64,000 nucleotides of DNA, from contig JABYQR010000187.1 in assembly GCA_022592445.1 (NCBI GenBank), positions 1-64,000 on the forward strand, written 5' to 3'. Origin of the DNA: Cytidiella melzeri (Eukaryota > Basidiomycota > Agaricomycetes > Polyporales > Irpicaceae). The notes beneath the pieces were generated by a model. It did no database searches. It worked only from the letters and a program-made list of their open reading frames with translations, and was not told the DNA's origin. A program made the position numbers and the translations under genes. Below are positions 19,470 through 30,941 of this stretch, piece after piece. Numbering within the stretch: the first letter of the stretch is position 1; every line of letters begins with the position of its first letter.

Positions 19470-22249
19470 CATGCTAAAGTCTTCAACAAACTCCGTTCTA
19501 TTCAGGACTATTGTAAACTCAACAACATCACTGTGAAGAACCGCTACCCTCTACCACTTACCACTGACATCATCAACAAGCTCAAGGGTGCAAAGATCTT
19601 CACCAAATTTGATGTTCGTTGGGAATATCCCAACAGCCGAATCAAAGAAGGAGACGAGTACAAAGCAGCATTTGTTACCAACCGAGGACTTTTCAAACCT
19701 AAAGTCATGTTCTTCGGTCTCACGAACTCACCTGCTACCTTCCAAGCTCTGATGGACAACATCTTTGCTAACCTCGTAGCCGAGGGCAAGGTGGCTGTCT
19801 ATCTAGATGACATCTTAATCTGGAGCAACAACCTGACGGAGCACCGCAAGGTTGTCCATGAAGTTCTTGAAAGACTTCAGCAGCACAATCTGTATCTTTG
19901 GCCGGAAAAGTGCGAGTTTGAGAAATCTGAGATTGAGTATCTCGGGTTGATCATTTGCACCGGCGAAGTAGCTATGGACCCTGTCAAAGTCCAAGCAGTT
20001 TCTACGTGGCCCACACCCAAGAACCTCAAAGAAGTAAGAGGGTTCATAGGGTTTGCCAACTTCTACCGACACTTCATTCAAGACTTCTCAAAGCACACAC
20101 GGCCTCTACACAACCTGACTAAGAAGGACGTACCGTTTTTCTGGGGTCCAGCACAACAGACTGCCTTCACGTTGCTAAAGAAGGCCTTTATCACTAAGCC
20201 TATCTTGGCAGTTTGAGACCCTGAGCTCCCTACACGTCTAGAAGTCAATGCTTCGGGCTATGCGACCGGTGGGATCATCTCCCAGAAATCAAAGGAGGAT
20301 GGATTCTACCACCCTATTGCCTACCGGTCCGCGTCTATGACTGAAGCCAAGCGTAACTATGAAATCTTTGATCGGGAGATGTTAGCCATCACCGAAGCTC
20401 TTAAAGATTGGCGCCACTACCACGAAGGGCTCAAGGAACCATTTGAGATCTGGACAGATCACGCAAACCTGCAGTATTGGAAAACTGTGCAACACCTCAC
20501 TCGACATCAAGCATGTTAATCACTGCTTCTGGCTGACTCCAACTTCATGTTGGTACACAAGCCTGGCAGTACCATGATACATGCTGATCCTCTCTCTCGT
20601 CTTCACTCTCACGCTGTCACGGACAAAGAAGACAACAAGGATCAGGTGGTATTGAAACCGGAACACTTCCGGATCCTCGCTACCAGTGCACTCGCCACTG
20701 CTTCTCTGCTCAAATCAAAGATCCGAGAATGCACGGAGCAAGAGGCAGAAGTCGCACAAGTTCTCGCTACCCTCCGAAAGAAGGGTCCTCACAAACTTGT
20801 CGGTGGTTTACTCAAATGGGAAGAGAGTGACGGACTCATCTACTACAAGGGAAAACTCTACATCCCTAACAACAAAGAGCTCCATTACAAAATTGTCAAA
20901 TCTTGCCATGACACAGCTTGTCATCCGGGCAAACACGGCACCATAGAGCTAGTCTCACGACATTATTGGTGGCCAAAGATGAATGCCTTTATAGAGACTT
21001 ACGTACTAGGCTGTGATTGCTGTCAACGCTTTAAGTCAGCTCCGCACCCTAAAGCAGTACTACAGCCTCAGGAGACTCCGGCCAGACCTTGGGAACACAT
21101 TGGTGTGGATCTCATCACTCAGCTGCCACCCTTCAAGGGATTCAATTTGATCGCGGTCTACGGTGATCATTACTCCAATCAAACGCACATCATCCCTACT
21201 ACCACTAAGGTTAACACTGAGAGGATTGCCGATCTACACTACAAAGAATTATTCCAACTTCACGGCATTTCCAAGAAGGTTTTCTCTGACTGAGGACCTC
21301 AGTTTGCAGTGTGCTCTATCACCGCCTAGGCATAGAGACTGGTTTTACGACCGCCTATCATCCTCAAGGAAATGGCAAAGTCAAATGCAAAAACCAGGAT
21401 ATCAAACAGTATCTACATCTATTCTCTCAGCAACGACAAGATGACTGGGTCAATCATCTACCGGCGGCTGAGTTTGCACTCAACTTGCGAGTACATGCGG
21501 GTAACTCCCAAACACCATTTGAGGTCATCTACCGATATTGCCCCGACTTTACCATACCAGTCAGCAAGCGAAGCAATATCCCATCGCTCAATGAACACCT
21601 TGACAACATGGCTCATATACGCAAAGAGACCGAAGCAGCTCTTTGTCTAAGAAAAGAAAAGATGAAGCAACTCTACAAATCTGAGAAGCGATCTCCACGC
21701 GTCTTCCAGGTGGGCGACATGGTCTGGCTGAACACTAAGAACGTCCAGATCCACCAGGCTACCTCTAAACTCGGTCCTCGACAACTTGGCCTGTACAAGG
21801 TCATCAAACACATTCGCGATCTTGATTACAAACTCGATCTACCTAGCTATCTCCGACTCCACCCCGTCTTCCACATCAACCGTCTAAGTCCCTGGCACAA
21901 CAACGGCAAAGATGTACCTCCACCTCCTGATCCTATTGTCATAGAAGGAGAAGAACAGTATGTTGTCGAAAAAGTGCTAGACAGCAGACTACATGGACGA
22001 TGGAAGAAATTGCAATTCCTAGTCAAATGGGAAGGGTATTCAGACGGAAACAATAGCTGGGAACCAGTCAAAAACCTCGAGAATAGTCAAGAAGCAATTG
22101 ACAACTTCTACAAAGCAAACCCTGGAGCGCCCCGGGTCATCAAAGCTTCACTCTTCGCGGATCTCTGCTCGCATTCTTGGGAATTCAATACCCAGACCGA
22201 CCCTGCTTTCCTTCGCACAATCTATCCATCTACATACAACCTTAGCTGA
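19470..22249 (+). pseudogene. Chromovirus (Ty3/gypsy) pol: RT, RNase H, integrase, chromodomain
   Basis: 5'-truncated pol. RT begins at KNRYPLPLTTDIINKLKGAK and has the active-site box VAVYLDDILIWS (about 19.80 kb). RNase H follows (DREMLAITEALKDWRHY, about 20.38 kb). The integrase HHCC finger spans about 20.88-21.03 kb (ending GCDCCQRF). The first catalytic Asp is in GVDLITQLPPF and the second in KKVFSD. The expected Glu in HPQxxGxxE is Lys (HPQGNGKVK), so the DDE triad is broken. A chromodomain follows at about 21.96-22.12 kb (YVVEKVLDSR ... FLVKWEGYSDGNNSWEP), which would guide integration to marked chromatin. In-frame stops at about 20213, 20517 and 21291 and a further frame change kill it. 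The gag and protease regions and the 5' LTR are absent. Confidence 0.92.
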
Positions 22250-22447
22250 GATGAAGGCAAACACATTGGTCTGGATATCTCAAGAACATCACACTGATGG
22301 GTAACGTCGAGTCAACGACACCAGAAGGGGAGAAACTTCCTAGCATCCTTCTGACTAGACAATCGGGGCAATTCTGCTGAATCCCTGTAGACGGGCAGAA
22401 GACCTCTATCACCACAGCACAGTGATGCTTCGTGAGGACGCTCAATT

Positions 22448-22462
22448 TTAGGAGGGGGGTAA
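22448..22462 (+). other. Polypurine tract next to the 3' LTR
   Basis: TTAGGAGGGGGGTAA lies directly before the LTR, the expected position for the plus-strand primer. The same motif sits next to the minus-strand LTR at 58.04 kb. Confidence 0.85.
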
Positions 22463-23219
22463 TGTTGTGGATGGCCCGACTAGCCCTTAATTTTCGCAAT
22501 TTACCTCTTGTTTTTATCTGTAAAACTCCGGGCTGCAACCCAGTTGCAACCTTCTCTGCAGAAACTCCTTTGCACGTCTATTAAGCGCCCGTATCACGTG
22601 GCGTAGACACTCCACACGGTCATATTACTTGCTACTACGTCACACTGGCATGTGACTTAGCTTAAGTAAGACCACATGGCTACAACCACATGGCTCAGCA
22701 CATAGCTAGGGTTTGATGTCATAGATGATGTCCACATGGACTCCTTTTGTTCTTTCCCTATTGTTCCCTTTATGGAAGGATGTTCTCACAGGTGTGGGAA
22801 TGGAATACAATAGTTGGTCTCCTTTTAGATAGGTTCTCTCACGAGTAGAGTTCTTGGCAAGGTCTAGACAATAGCTATTGTTCTCCTTTAGGTAGTTCTT
22901 TTGTTCTTTGTTCACACGGCTTCTTGCAAAGCCTGCCCTTAACATGGTCTGTGCGCAGGTCCCTGAAGTCTATATAAGATGCTGCATGTACGCTCCTAGC
23001 CCCCCATCTCAACCTCTTGGTCTTTACTGGGCTAGGTAAGCCACACCCTCTTGTACTATATAGCTGGTAGTACAAATACTAGCTTGGTCTTTACTGGGCT
23101 AGATACTTGCATAAAGTCTGATAGCTGGTGAAAGCATTGTGTTTCACGCCTGCCACCACCTCCTCGTCAAAATTCACTTCGTGTCCCTGTTTGTCACGTC
23201 AAGCCCTGTCTCTGTGTCA
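22463..23219 (+). repeat. 3' LTR of the chromovirus (LTR-1 family)
   Basis: 757 bp, TGTTGTGGATGG to CTCTGTGTCA. It is preceded by the polypurine tract and by chromodomain-bearing pol, which assigns the whole LTR-1 family to this chromovirus. The right side inserts directly into another gypsy pol (reading LPVIQYKNIPEF). No left partner remains, so the target duplication cannot be checked. Confidence 0.93.
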
Positions 23220-25022
23220 CTGCCTGTCATCCAATACAAGAACATACCGGAATTTGTACCAACGGGCTGGTACATGGAAGAACGGATGAAGCAGGTCAAC
23301 AATTTGCATGGTAGCAACTTCTTGTGGCCAGAAGAGCAACGCTTGTTGCACCATTTCTACATGCTGCACAACCAGGTCTTCGTGTGGGACAACAGCAAAC
23401 AAGAGAAGTTTAGAGAGGATTTCTTTCCACCTGTCGAGTTCCCCGTTGTCAATCATATACCTTGGGTCAAGCGCAATATGCCAATTCCCCCAGGCATTTA
23501 CAATGAGTGCTGTTGCATCATACGCGAGAAGATCAACGCAGGCATGTACGAGCCTTCAAACGCAACCTATCGTTTGCGGTGGTTCCCCGTAGCCAAAAAG
23601 TTGGGTGTCTTATGCCTCGTGCACTCCCTCGAGCCGTGGAATAGGGTCAACATTTAGCATTCAGGAGTCACGCCAATGCCAGATCACCTAGCAGAAACCT
23701 TCGGCGGGAGAGCATGCGGTGGAATCCTGGACTTGTTTGTGGGATACAATAACCGCCCTCTTGCGGAGTCATTGCGCGATATGACAACCTTCCAGACTCC
23801 GTTTGGTGCGATAAGGCTCACAACATTACCCATGGGGTGGACCAACTCGGTGCCCATTTTTTACACAGACGTCACCTACATATTGCAACCAGAAATCCCA
23901 CATGTCATAGTGCCTTACATAGACGATGTACCCACTAAGGGTCCTGAGAACGAATACTTAGACGAACGAGGCCACCCCAAGACAATCCCGGAGTACACAG
24001 GCATCCGTTGTTTTGTTTGCGAGCATTTTGATAACAGCAATCGAGTCGTGAAGCGGATGGGCTACAGTGGAGGGACCTTCTCGGAAGTCAAGTCGTTGAT
24101 CATTGCAGCCGAGACACCTGTGATTGGTCACCGGTGCACGCCACAAGGATGCGAGGCTGATGTTGAGAGGGTCCGAGTTATCAAGAACTGGGAACCGTGT
24201 CGCTCATTGACTGAAGTTAGAGCATTCTTGGGAACGGTGGGAGTTCTTCAAATATTCATCAAGAACTTTGCGCACCGGGTGCATCATCTCGTTAAGTTGA
24301 CTCAAAAGGATGCAGAGTTTGAGTGGGGGCCCGAGCAAGAGAAGGCACAAGAGGACCTCAAGCAGGTCGCGATTGACTCGCCAGCCATCCGAGCCATCAA
24401 CTACAAGTCAGTGGCGCTGGTGATTCTCGCGGTCAACACCTCGTACATCGCAGTAGGCTATTTGCTGTTCAAATGTGGCGAGATGAACCCTTGAGTCCGG
24501 TACTATAGCCGCTTTAGGTTGATAACACTTAACAAGAGGGAGGCGCACTTCTCGCAGCCCAAGTTAGAGCTGTATAAAGTCTACCGTGCGTTGAAAGCTC
24601 CCAAGCTATACCTCCTAGAGGTTTGAAACTTGGTACTCGAGGTTAACGCACAACATATCAAGGGTATGCTACAAAATCCAGACCTAGCCCCTTCTGCTTC
24701 AATCAATCGCTGGATTGCGGCAATCCTCACCTTCCATTTTACGCTCGTGCATGTGCCAGGCAAAAGACATGGGCCAGATGGCCTGTCGCAGAGGCCGAGG
24801 CAGCCGGGGGATCCCGTCTTATCAGAGGACGACAACAACAAACCCATTGGGCCGTGCTTCCTTACGGTACATATGGAGGTCAGTTGCGACTCGGACACGC
24901 GTTTGCGGACAACATACCTGAACAAGGATGCCGACAAGCCGGATGTGGAGTACTCGAGCTGCCCGAGGATGTGAAAAGCCCAGGACTCAGACACAAAGCT
25001 TGAGGCAATGCCGAGGTTCTTC
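23220..25022 (+). pseudogene. Second gypsy lineage: RT and RNase H fragment
   Basis: The frame starts in the connection region before RT (ERMKQVNNLHGSNFLWPEEQ) and continues through the RT palm. GILDLFVGYNNRPL supplies the first Asp, TTLPMGWTNSVPIF follows, and VPYIDDVPTKGP is the catalytic box (YIDD instead of YVDD/YLDD). The RNase H-like region includes SQPKLELYKVYRAL and a tail near PGKRHGPDGLSQRP. Stops occur at about 23655 (TAG), 24492 (TGA) and 24624 (TGA). The copy is cut at about 25022 where minus-strand copia sequence begins, and on the left by the chromovirus LTR. It is distinct from the YLDD chromovirus next door and may match the protease fragment at 1.2-1.8 kb. Confidence 0.88.
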
Positions 25023-27385
25023 AAGACGCTAGTGCCGCCAGAGGGGTTAGGGGAGCATTGTCGACAATAGTCAACCAGTATTTATGTTTACCAGTAATTG
25101 ATGCTGTGGGTAGAGGCCCAAAGATGTCAATATGGAAGTGATCTCCGAAAGCTTCAGCTAACGAAGAAGAACGAAGTTTGGGTACAGTATTGCAATGGAT
25201 ATTGTTAAGTAAACAATCCTCGCACGGAGTTTCAGTATGGTCAGTTATATGATCAGTAATAATTGACGAAGTTTGAAGTAGTCTCTTGATCATGAAGTAA
25301 CTGAGATGACCGAGTTTTTTATGTAGTTCAAGTAGAGTAATGCCAGTTCTATGCACGCTTGCTAAAGAAGTCACTCGAGTTGATAATAGCGTGTATAAAT
25401 CGTTTAATTTTTAACTACAGCCACACAAGTCGAGTTTGAGTCGTATATAGTACAAAGATTGTGATAGAAAGTAAAACAATAATCAGAGTCCAGTTTTCCA
25501 TTGCAGGTAGAGTTGAGTTGAAGTAGACATTCTTCAGCAAGAGTTCAGTAAGCTTACCACTTTCCTGTTCCACCTCAAGTACCATGTCACCAGCAAGTTT
25601 CAAAACTAGTTGTTCTGAGTTGGCAACAGTCAGTACAGTAGTTGGTACGGAGTGGACATTGAAAAGTAAGTCTCAATACGGCGTACAGTGTATAGTCGCG
25701 CCAGTATCAAGAATGTGTATCGACTCGTCTGTTGACGAAGTCGCATACAGCAGAAGTAGGGTAGGAAAAGTAGTAGTAAGCGAAGTACTTACGTGCATAG
25801 TGACGTCAGACTTAGAGAGAGCCGACACCCACGCGCTCTGGTTGCAACAAGGAGTAGTGGTCGACGGACCAGCGACAGCGGGAGTGGCAACAACAGCGGC
25901 AGCAGTGGCAGCTTTGCCCTTGGCACCAGCAGCGACGGACTTCCGGGTAATACCCTTCCTCTTCATCGCCTCCTTGGACTTCTCTGTCCAGGGCGAAGGG
26001 CAAGTAGGCGTTGTGTGGCCTGTCTCGTTACAGTTGTAACACTTCATCTTTGTAGTGTCACGAACGGACTTCTCCTTAGAGTAAGGAGCAGCAGCCGCAC
26101 GAGCGGAGAAAGTGGCTTTTGCCGGACGTTCGACACGTTTGTCAACTGCTGGCGACGCGGCGGAAGATCCACCAGCAGGCCTATCGCGAGGGACGAGGGT
26201 TGACAAACTCTTAGACCGAGAGCGGTCAAGTGGGTGAGCAAGTCACCAACTATGGAAGTCGCGGCAAAGCTCGACACTCAGCGAGATGGGGTTGTAGTCG
26301 TATTTCTTGCCAACAGGAGTACGAGAACGCACACCAGCCTCGTAGCTAGCGCGAGTATGCGCATAGGCGGGCGGAATGATGCCAACGAGGGCAGAGTAGA
26401 AGATGTGCTGGGGAAATTCAATGCCCTTGGAAAGAATCTTCAAGTAGAGGTTGTGCGCGTCGTCGAGTAGTTTGTCCATTTCGTGGACAGGACGGCAGAG
26501 GGAGAAGAGTTGGAAGATTTTGTTCGCGTCCGACATAGTAGAAGTCGGCTCGAAACGTTCGGAGAGTTTCTCCATCAGTCTGTGAGGCGCGGTCTCGTTG
26601 AGATAGTTTGCCATCACAGAGTCCGCGATGTGTCCAGCCAGGACGTTGAAGACGGCCCGTTGGACCTCTTGAGGAATGGTAAGACCACCCCTATAGCTGT
26701 AGAAGTCAGCGATGGTTGACATCGCAGTATCAACGTGGAACTTCCACATCGGCCAGGTGTCAGGACCCGTAAGTTTGCCAACATCTGCGAAGGCTTTGTG
26801 AACGTCGCTGAGCGACATAGTATATTCCACGTCGTGTTTTGGAGGCACGGAAAGGAGGGACGACACCGCTCACGCGGAGTCAGTAGGGCCAGATAGTGAG
26901 GGGGAAGGTGCGCAATAGGCTCTGGGCAGTTTGCCCCGTTGCCTTTCATGTGCCTCATTGTCGTCCATAGCATTGTCGCTATCGTCTGACAATGGTTTAG
27001 TGGGGTGACGACGTGCGAAGTCGTTGCGGAGCGTGTCAAATGGCGTGCGACGGCGATCTGAGGGAGGTGCTGAGACTCGACGTGATGCTGTGATGCGAGC
27101 AGTTGGTTGATCGGCGACAGCAGATGTAGTAGGGACGTTGGGGGACTGGTCAGAAGGTGCAGGACCTGGGGTACCAGCGCAAGAAGCGGAAGACATTGTA
27201 GGTTGTTGAGGAGGAGTAGGAGCAGGAGGAGGAGTTGAAGTAGGAGTGAAGACAGGGGTTCTCCTGTGAGTACGAGGAGGGCGAGTGGAAGGCCTGGAGG
27301 TAGTAGTACCTCGGTAGAAGTCGGTTTGGTGTTGTTCGCGCGTAGAACGACAAGGTTGAGACTGATCAGTGGGATCAGAGCTCAT
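25023..27385 (-). pseudogene. Ty1/copia gag-protease-integrase (truncated)
   Basis: Read right to left. A Pro/Ser/Thr-rich N-terminal part begins MSSDPTDQSQ at 27385. Gag (26866-26243) includes LTGPDTWPMWKFHVDTAMS and continues, after one TGA, to a zinc knuckle CYNCNETGHTTPTC (about 26.03 kb). The protease has HILDTGATIHCTPY (about 25.7 kb). A connector with LLKNVYFNSTLP follows, and then integrase with the GAG-pre-integrase motif LLELHKKLGHLSYFMIKRLL (about 25.32 kb) and the first core Asp in HIDIFGPLP. The copy is cut before the second integrase Asp; RT and RNase H are gone. A frame change links the N-terminal part to gag, and TGA codons sit at about 26241 and 25671. Confidence 0.88.
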
Positions 27386-27438
27386 CAACTGATGGATAGT
27401 GAGTGAAGAGAGTAACATGAGTAAGGTAGTGAGCTTAT

Positions 27439-27453
27439 CCGGGGCTCATAACC
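27439..27453 (-). other. Copia primer-binding site (tRNA-Met anticodon-loop type)
   Basis: On the minus strand GGTTATGAGCCCCGG follows immediately after the LTR end. Its complement GGGCTCATAACC matches a Met tRNA anticodon stem-loop around CAU. Drosophila copia uses an internal half-tRNA-iMet primer in the same way (established knowledge), and there is no 3'-CCA-type TGG here. Confidence 0.65.
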
Positions 27454-27624
27454 TGTTAGAAGGCTATGAAAGTAGTGGAGAGCGTTAAGAGAGCAAGACT
27501 GAGAGAGATCACACAGTGGGAGTTGGGGATCAAAAGTGCGTATCGTTGCATTGATCAGAGTAAGTCTTATATACGGTAACTACAGCGCTCGTACGTTAAG
27601 CGTCTAAATTAATATAGTTGAACA
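27454..27624 (-). repeat. Copia 5' LTR, 171 bp
   Basis: On the minus strand it begins TGTTCAACTATATTAA and ends CCTTCTAACA, directly followed by the primer-binding site and the gag leader. A TATATAAG box lies near 27575. It is inserted into a GC-rich gene-like sequence at 27625. The start is chosen from the TG...CA ends, because no second copy exists in the window. Confidence 0.6.
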
Positions 27625-28653
27625 GGCCGCTGGGACTTGCTACACTTGCGGCTAATGTGGCCACAAGCCAGACAGCGGAACAGGACCGCCGCACTAAGGC
27701 GAGGGACGTAGCAGGTCGAGTTGCTGTTGACATTGATGCACTTGTCGCACTATTGAGAGGCTGAGCACACGGCGCAGACGAAGGCATTGGGCAACTTACT
27801 TGATCGTCCCCAGTAACGGCGTCCATGTACTTGGCACAACGAGGCACGCCTTTCCAGGGCTTGCTGTCAGCTCGAGGCGGGAGCATTGGGAGGAGTGGCT
27901 GGCGCAACGCGAGAGGGGCATCCAAGACCAACATGGCGTCCACGTCTGAATCGGTGACCAGCTCGTCTACGGAGGTCGAGTCAAGCTCGATTGTGTCATG
28001 GACGGAAGTGGCCAGAACGTAAGAGGGGACAGGAATGCCTTGCAGATGGGCAGGAAGGATGGGACGAGGGCGAGGACGAGGACAAGAGGTAGGAGGGGCA
28101 GCAGTGGTGCAGGAGGATGCTGCAGAACCACTCAACGGCTTGTCATCATTGAACCATCACTCGATCTCTTTCAAGGCGCAAATCTCCTTGCGATGCTCGG
28201 TTGGGTTCTCGCAACAGCAGGCGCAAGCAGGCCATAGCAAGTTCTGGAGGGTCTTGCAAAGTCTTGTATGGGCCGCTCCAGGCACAAGACCGATAGCGGC
28301 CTCATTGTACGCAACAGTGGCCAACCGAACGAACACTGAGTTCATATCTGTAGCGGTAAACTCAAAGTCGTTCTTCTTTGCGTACGTGAACTGTGTGGCA
28401 AGTTAGCAAGAGAAACATAGGAGTTGGCAAAAGATGAACCTACAAACGATTGCTCAACCTGCTCAGCCCAGAAGTCACCTAGCTCGGTGTTCGTTTGAGA
28501 GCAGCGCCGCGTGTACGACTGCAGGAGCACTACCTGGTTGTGCACAATGGTGAGAGGGGCAGGAGCATCCTTGGCGGTGCAGATAGTGGCAGAAATGTGT
28601 GAGTTAAGGAAAGGGCAGGAAGCAAGAGGGGGAGGGGCGTCACGAGAAAGCAA
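27625..28653 (-). pseudogene. Unknown gene relic with one intron (possibly transposon-borne)
   Basis: Exon 1 (28653-28444) starts MLSRDAPPPL and includes NQVVLLQSYTRRCSQTN and ends VEQSF. A GT-AG intron of 53 bp follows. Exon 2 reads FTYAKKNDFEFTATDM, VFVRLATVAYNEAAIGL and a Cys cluster ACACCCENPTEHRKEIC, then ALKEIEW. A TGA (about 28155) then interrupts before a Pro/Arg-rich segment, an Asp/Ser-rich acidic segment and KPWKGVPRCAKYMDAVTGDD. The copia LTR cuts the 3' end. I do not recognise the family; the Cys-rich CCCENPTEH motif is the best handle. Codon-rich, CpG-rich composition differs from the AT-rich surroundings. Confidence 0.45.
28391..28443 (-). other. Probable 53-bp intron
   Basis: On the minus strand it starts GTAGGTTCATC, contains a branch-like TTGCTAAC and ends GCCACACAG. 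Its removal joins VEQSF to FTYAKKNDF in frame. Confidence 0.55.
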
Positions 28654-28984
28654 CCCACCTTATACCCCAAATCCGCAAATTGACAACTGAGGGACGCGAG
28701 GTGTTACACAAGAAACCGGGATGGTCCAACTTTCAGTAGGGGGGGAGGGGAAGACAGCCTCAAGGCCCCTATCAATGCAGTTAAAGCAGCACAGGCTGGG
28801 CCGGACCCATTCACTCGCGTTTTTCAACGCTCGTACTCTCAACAGGACACAAGAAGCAAAGAAAATTGATTTGCAAGCACGACATAGTATACATGTAGCA
28901 AATGAAACAAAAATGTCCAAACCCAACCTCAAGACCCAATCCAAGACAACACATGAGTCCGCGCAAACCAGCTGTGCACAACTA

Positions 28985-29230
28985 CTGATTGTACAAGTAG
29001 GCCTTGAGGTCAGTCAGCTGCGCCTCTAGCTCCTCGCAAGCCTTATCCACGCCGGCGAGACGGAGGTGAAGGCCAGCCTGGGTGCCTTGCATCTCGCCAA
29101 GCTCGCGAGCCACGCTCATATGCAAGTTGCGGAGGGGAATTTGCTTGCCACAAGGGAGGTCTGGAAAATCAGGACGTTGGCGAGCAGGAGAAGAGCGTCA
29201 GCACTTAGTCAACAAACGGCCAGCAGGAAG
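28985..29230 (-). pseudogene. C-terminal coiled-coil fragment of an unknown protein
   Basis: The minus-strand frame ends at a TAG near 28987. It reads RNLHMSVARELGEMQGTQAG, then ACEELEAQLTDLKAYLYNQ, with leucines and glutamates spaced as in a coiled coil. Upstream is a Pro/Arg-rich piece. The family is unknown. It lies just upstream of the relic at 27.6-28.65 kb in the same orientation and could belong to the same transposon. Confidence 0.35.
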
Positions 29231-29549
29231 CTGAGGGACGTCTACGGACATGAGAGAACAACTGGGACTGGCCACGGTGTTAGCGAGAGTTGCGACGGCC
29301 TTGCCCTTGGTCGAGTGTTGAGAGCGGAGAGGGCAGTTTGTAGCGGTGCAAGCGGCGGCGCAAGTAGAGACAATGATACCAAACAAGCGGGGAGCCAGCG
29401 GAGAGAATGAAGGAGGGAGAGGCGAGGAGTAGAGGAAAGTAGAGAGGAACACCGAGAAACACGCGGCTCCTGGGCTATCAGATGGGCTCGGACGATTGCG
29501 CTTGGGCTTCCCACGATAGCAGCGTGCCTTGAGAACCGGGGACAGTTCA

Positions 29550-29575
29550 CATTTTAGTAGGGGGGAGGATGATAA
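29550..29575 (+). other. Polypurine-tract-like sequence before TGATAAGCCC
   Basis: TTTTAGTAGGGGGGAGGATG followed by TGATAAGCCCAG looks like a polypurine tract plus LTR start. A related AGTAGGGGGGGAGGGGAAG occurs near 28735. No matching second LTR was seen, so the LTR itself is not annotated. Confidence 0.35.
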
Positions 29576-30482
29576 GCCCAGATTTTGCCACACGTGTAAC
29601 GAGGCACAACACAGTTCAAGAACTCACGAAAGGGACTTCTACCAGGTATCACAAGGGCAAGAGGCCATACAAGCACCAGTGCGAGTGACAAGGGTGTCCT
29701 CGCAAGCCACACCAACGGTTGGCTTCTTGCGCCTGTCCTGCACTTGGGTCCTACACGAGGCAAACAACTGTGCTCCAATCAAACCGACAGAGTCCTGCTG
29801 GCGCAAGTCCGATCAAGAGTGCTATTTCTGCATCAAGCCACGTTGGCCACCCTCTCGCGCCAGATGCTCAAGCCCAGCGCTTCAGCTCGCGAGTGCCCTC
29901 AAATTTGCCTCCGTGTTTCCGTCACTCCCAAAGAGCACCGCTCGTTGCACATGTGGACCCGTCATATTGGATACACAGAACTTGGATAAGCTAAAAAGGG
30001 CACTGCACTCAGTTTTGGCCAACCATGGCCAGAGGAAACCTCTTCGCGACGTGCCTAGCCCAAATTCTCTCGCGTGGTCTCGCATTGCCTCGAGTGATGG
30101 TATAGAAAATTTTCCAGTCATTTTGTTTCAGGTCTTAGGTATTTAAACTACAAACTTTGTACTACAAGTAGCTCAGAATACGACCCCCCAAGTTACCACC
30201 TAAAAACCTTCCCACTTCTTGTTCGCGTTAGCTCGCTCGCGTCCGAGGCTAGTGTCACTGTGTTCTCGTCCTGTGTTCTCGTACATCTCAACCATCTTAT
30301 ACAACCCCCAAAAACATTGTCTCGTTTATGCCAGTGTCAAGTTTGGTGTTTGAACCTGCCGTTAACCACCCTTGCCACTACTGTGGTCCACAAGAATCCA
30401 CGTGTTGCCCTGAAAGAGCAGCGGACCTCCCCCAAACCCACCTCGCATTTTCTATAACTCGCCAAACTCGCCCATCACTGTC

Positions 30483-30941
30483 TTGTTGGGTTCCCCTACA
30501 CCCGAGCCCCAGCAAGACGACGAGTCCGAACTCGAGTCCTACCAAGACTCCGAGATAGACTACAACGACCCACCGCGCCACACTATTGCTCGTCCCCACA
30601 AACAAATCAGGTTGATACTGCTTCTGTCTGAGCTATACGGGGACCCCAACAACTTTCTCATCCAAAACCCTCCTGGCCCAGTCCTGTTGCCGCAGCCTTG
30701 CGGGAACTGTGAACCTTGCGTCTATGCCATCGATCCACACCTTGACTGCAACCTGAGCACCCGCTCCTACAACCACCCATACGACCCCAAGTGCGAGGTC
30801 AATGTCATTGAGATACTACTGCCCCACGTCGCGCATCTCGTGGTTCGCACTTGCGCTACCCACCCCGGCACGTTTGCTGTGATCTGCAAACATGGAGAGT
30901 CTGAGTACATCGCGGGAAGAATTCCTGCTCTTGATCAGTAG
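30483..30941 (+). CDS. Hypothetical protein with Cys motif CGNCEPCVYAID
   Basis: Open frame of 152 codons that extends upstream without ATG. It has an acidic N-terminal region (QQDDESELESYQDSEIDYND), a helix-like IRLILLLSELYGDPNNFL, the Cys cluster CGNCEPCVYAIDPHLDC, and a tail AVICKHGESEYIAGRIPA. The preceding text at 30.3 kb has a possible CHYCGPQESTCC motif in another frame. Composition is CpG-rich as in the rest of 27.6-31.2 kb. I do not recognise the family, and it may be an exon of a transposon gene. Confidence 0.4.
   Translation: MLGSPTPEPQQDDESELESYQDSEIDYNDPPRHTIARPHKQIRLILLLSELYGDPNNFLIQNPPGPVLLPQPCGNCEPCVYAIDPHLDCNLSTRSYNHPYDPKCEVNVIEILLPHVAHLVVRTCATHPGTFAVICKHGESEYIAGRIPALDQ

Noticed and set aside
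18481..23219. A full-length chromovirus flanked by two LTRs
   Set aside because: The left LTR has its own GTATG duplication and Tnp2 sequence on both sides, so it is an independent solo LTR and not the 5' LTR of the adjacent pol.
27441..27453. tRNA-Met-like sequence
   Set aside because: Only the anticodon-loop segment is present; it is better explained as a copia primer-binding site.
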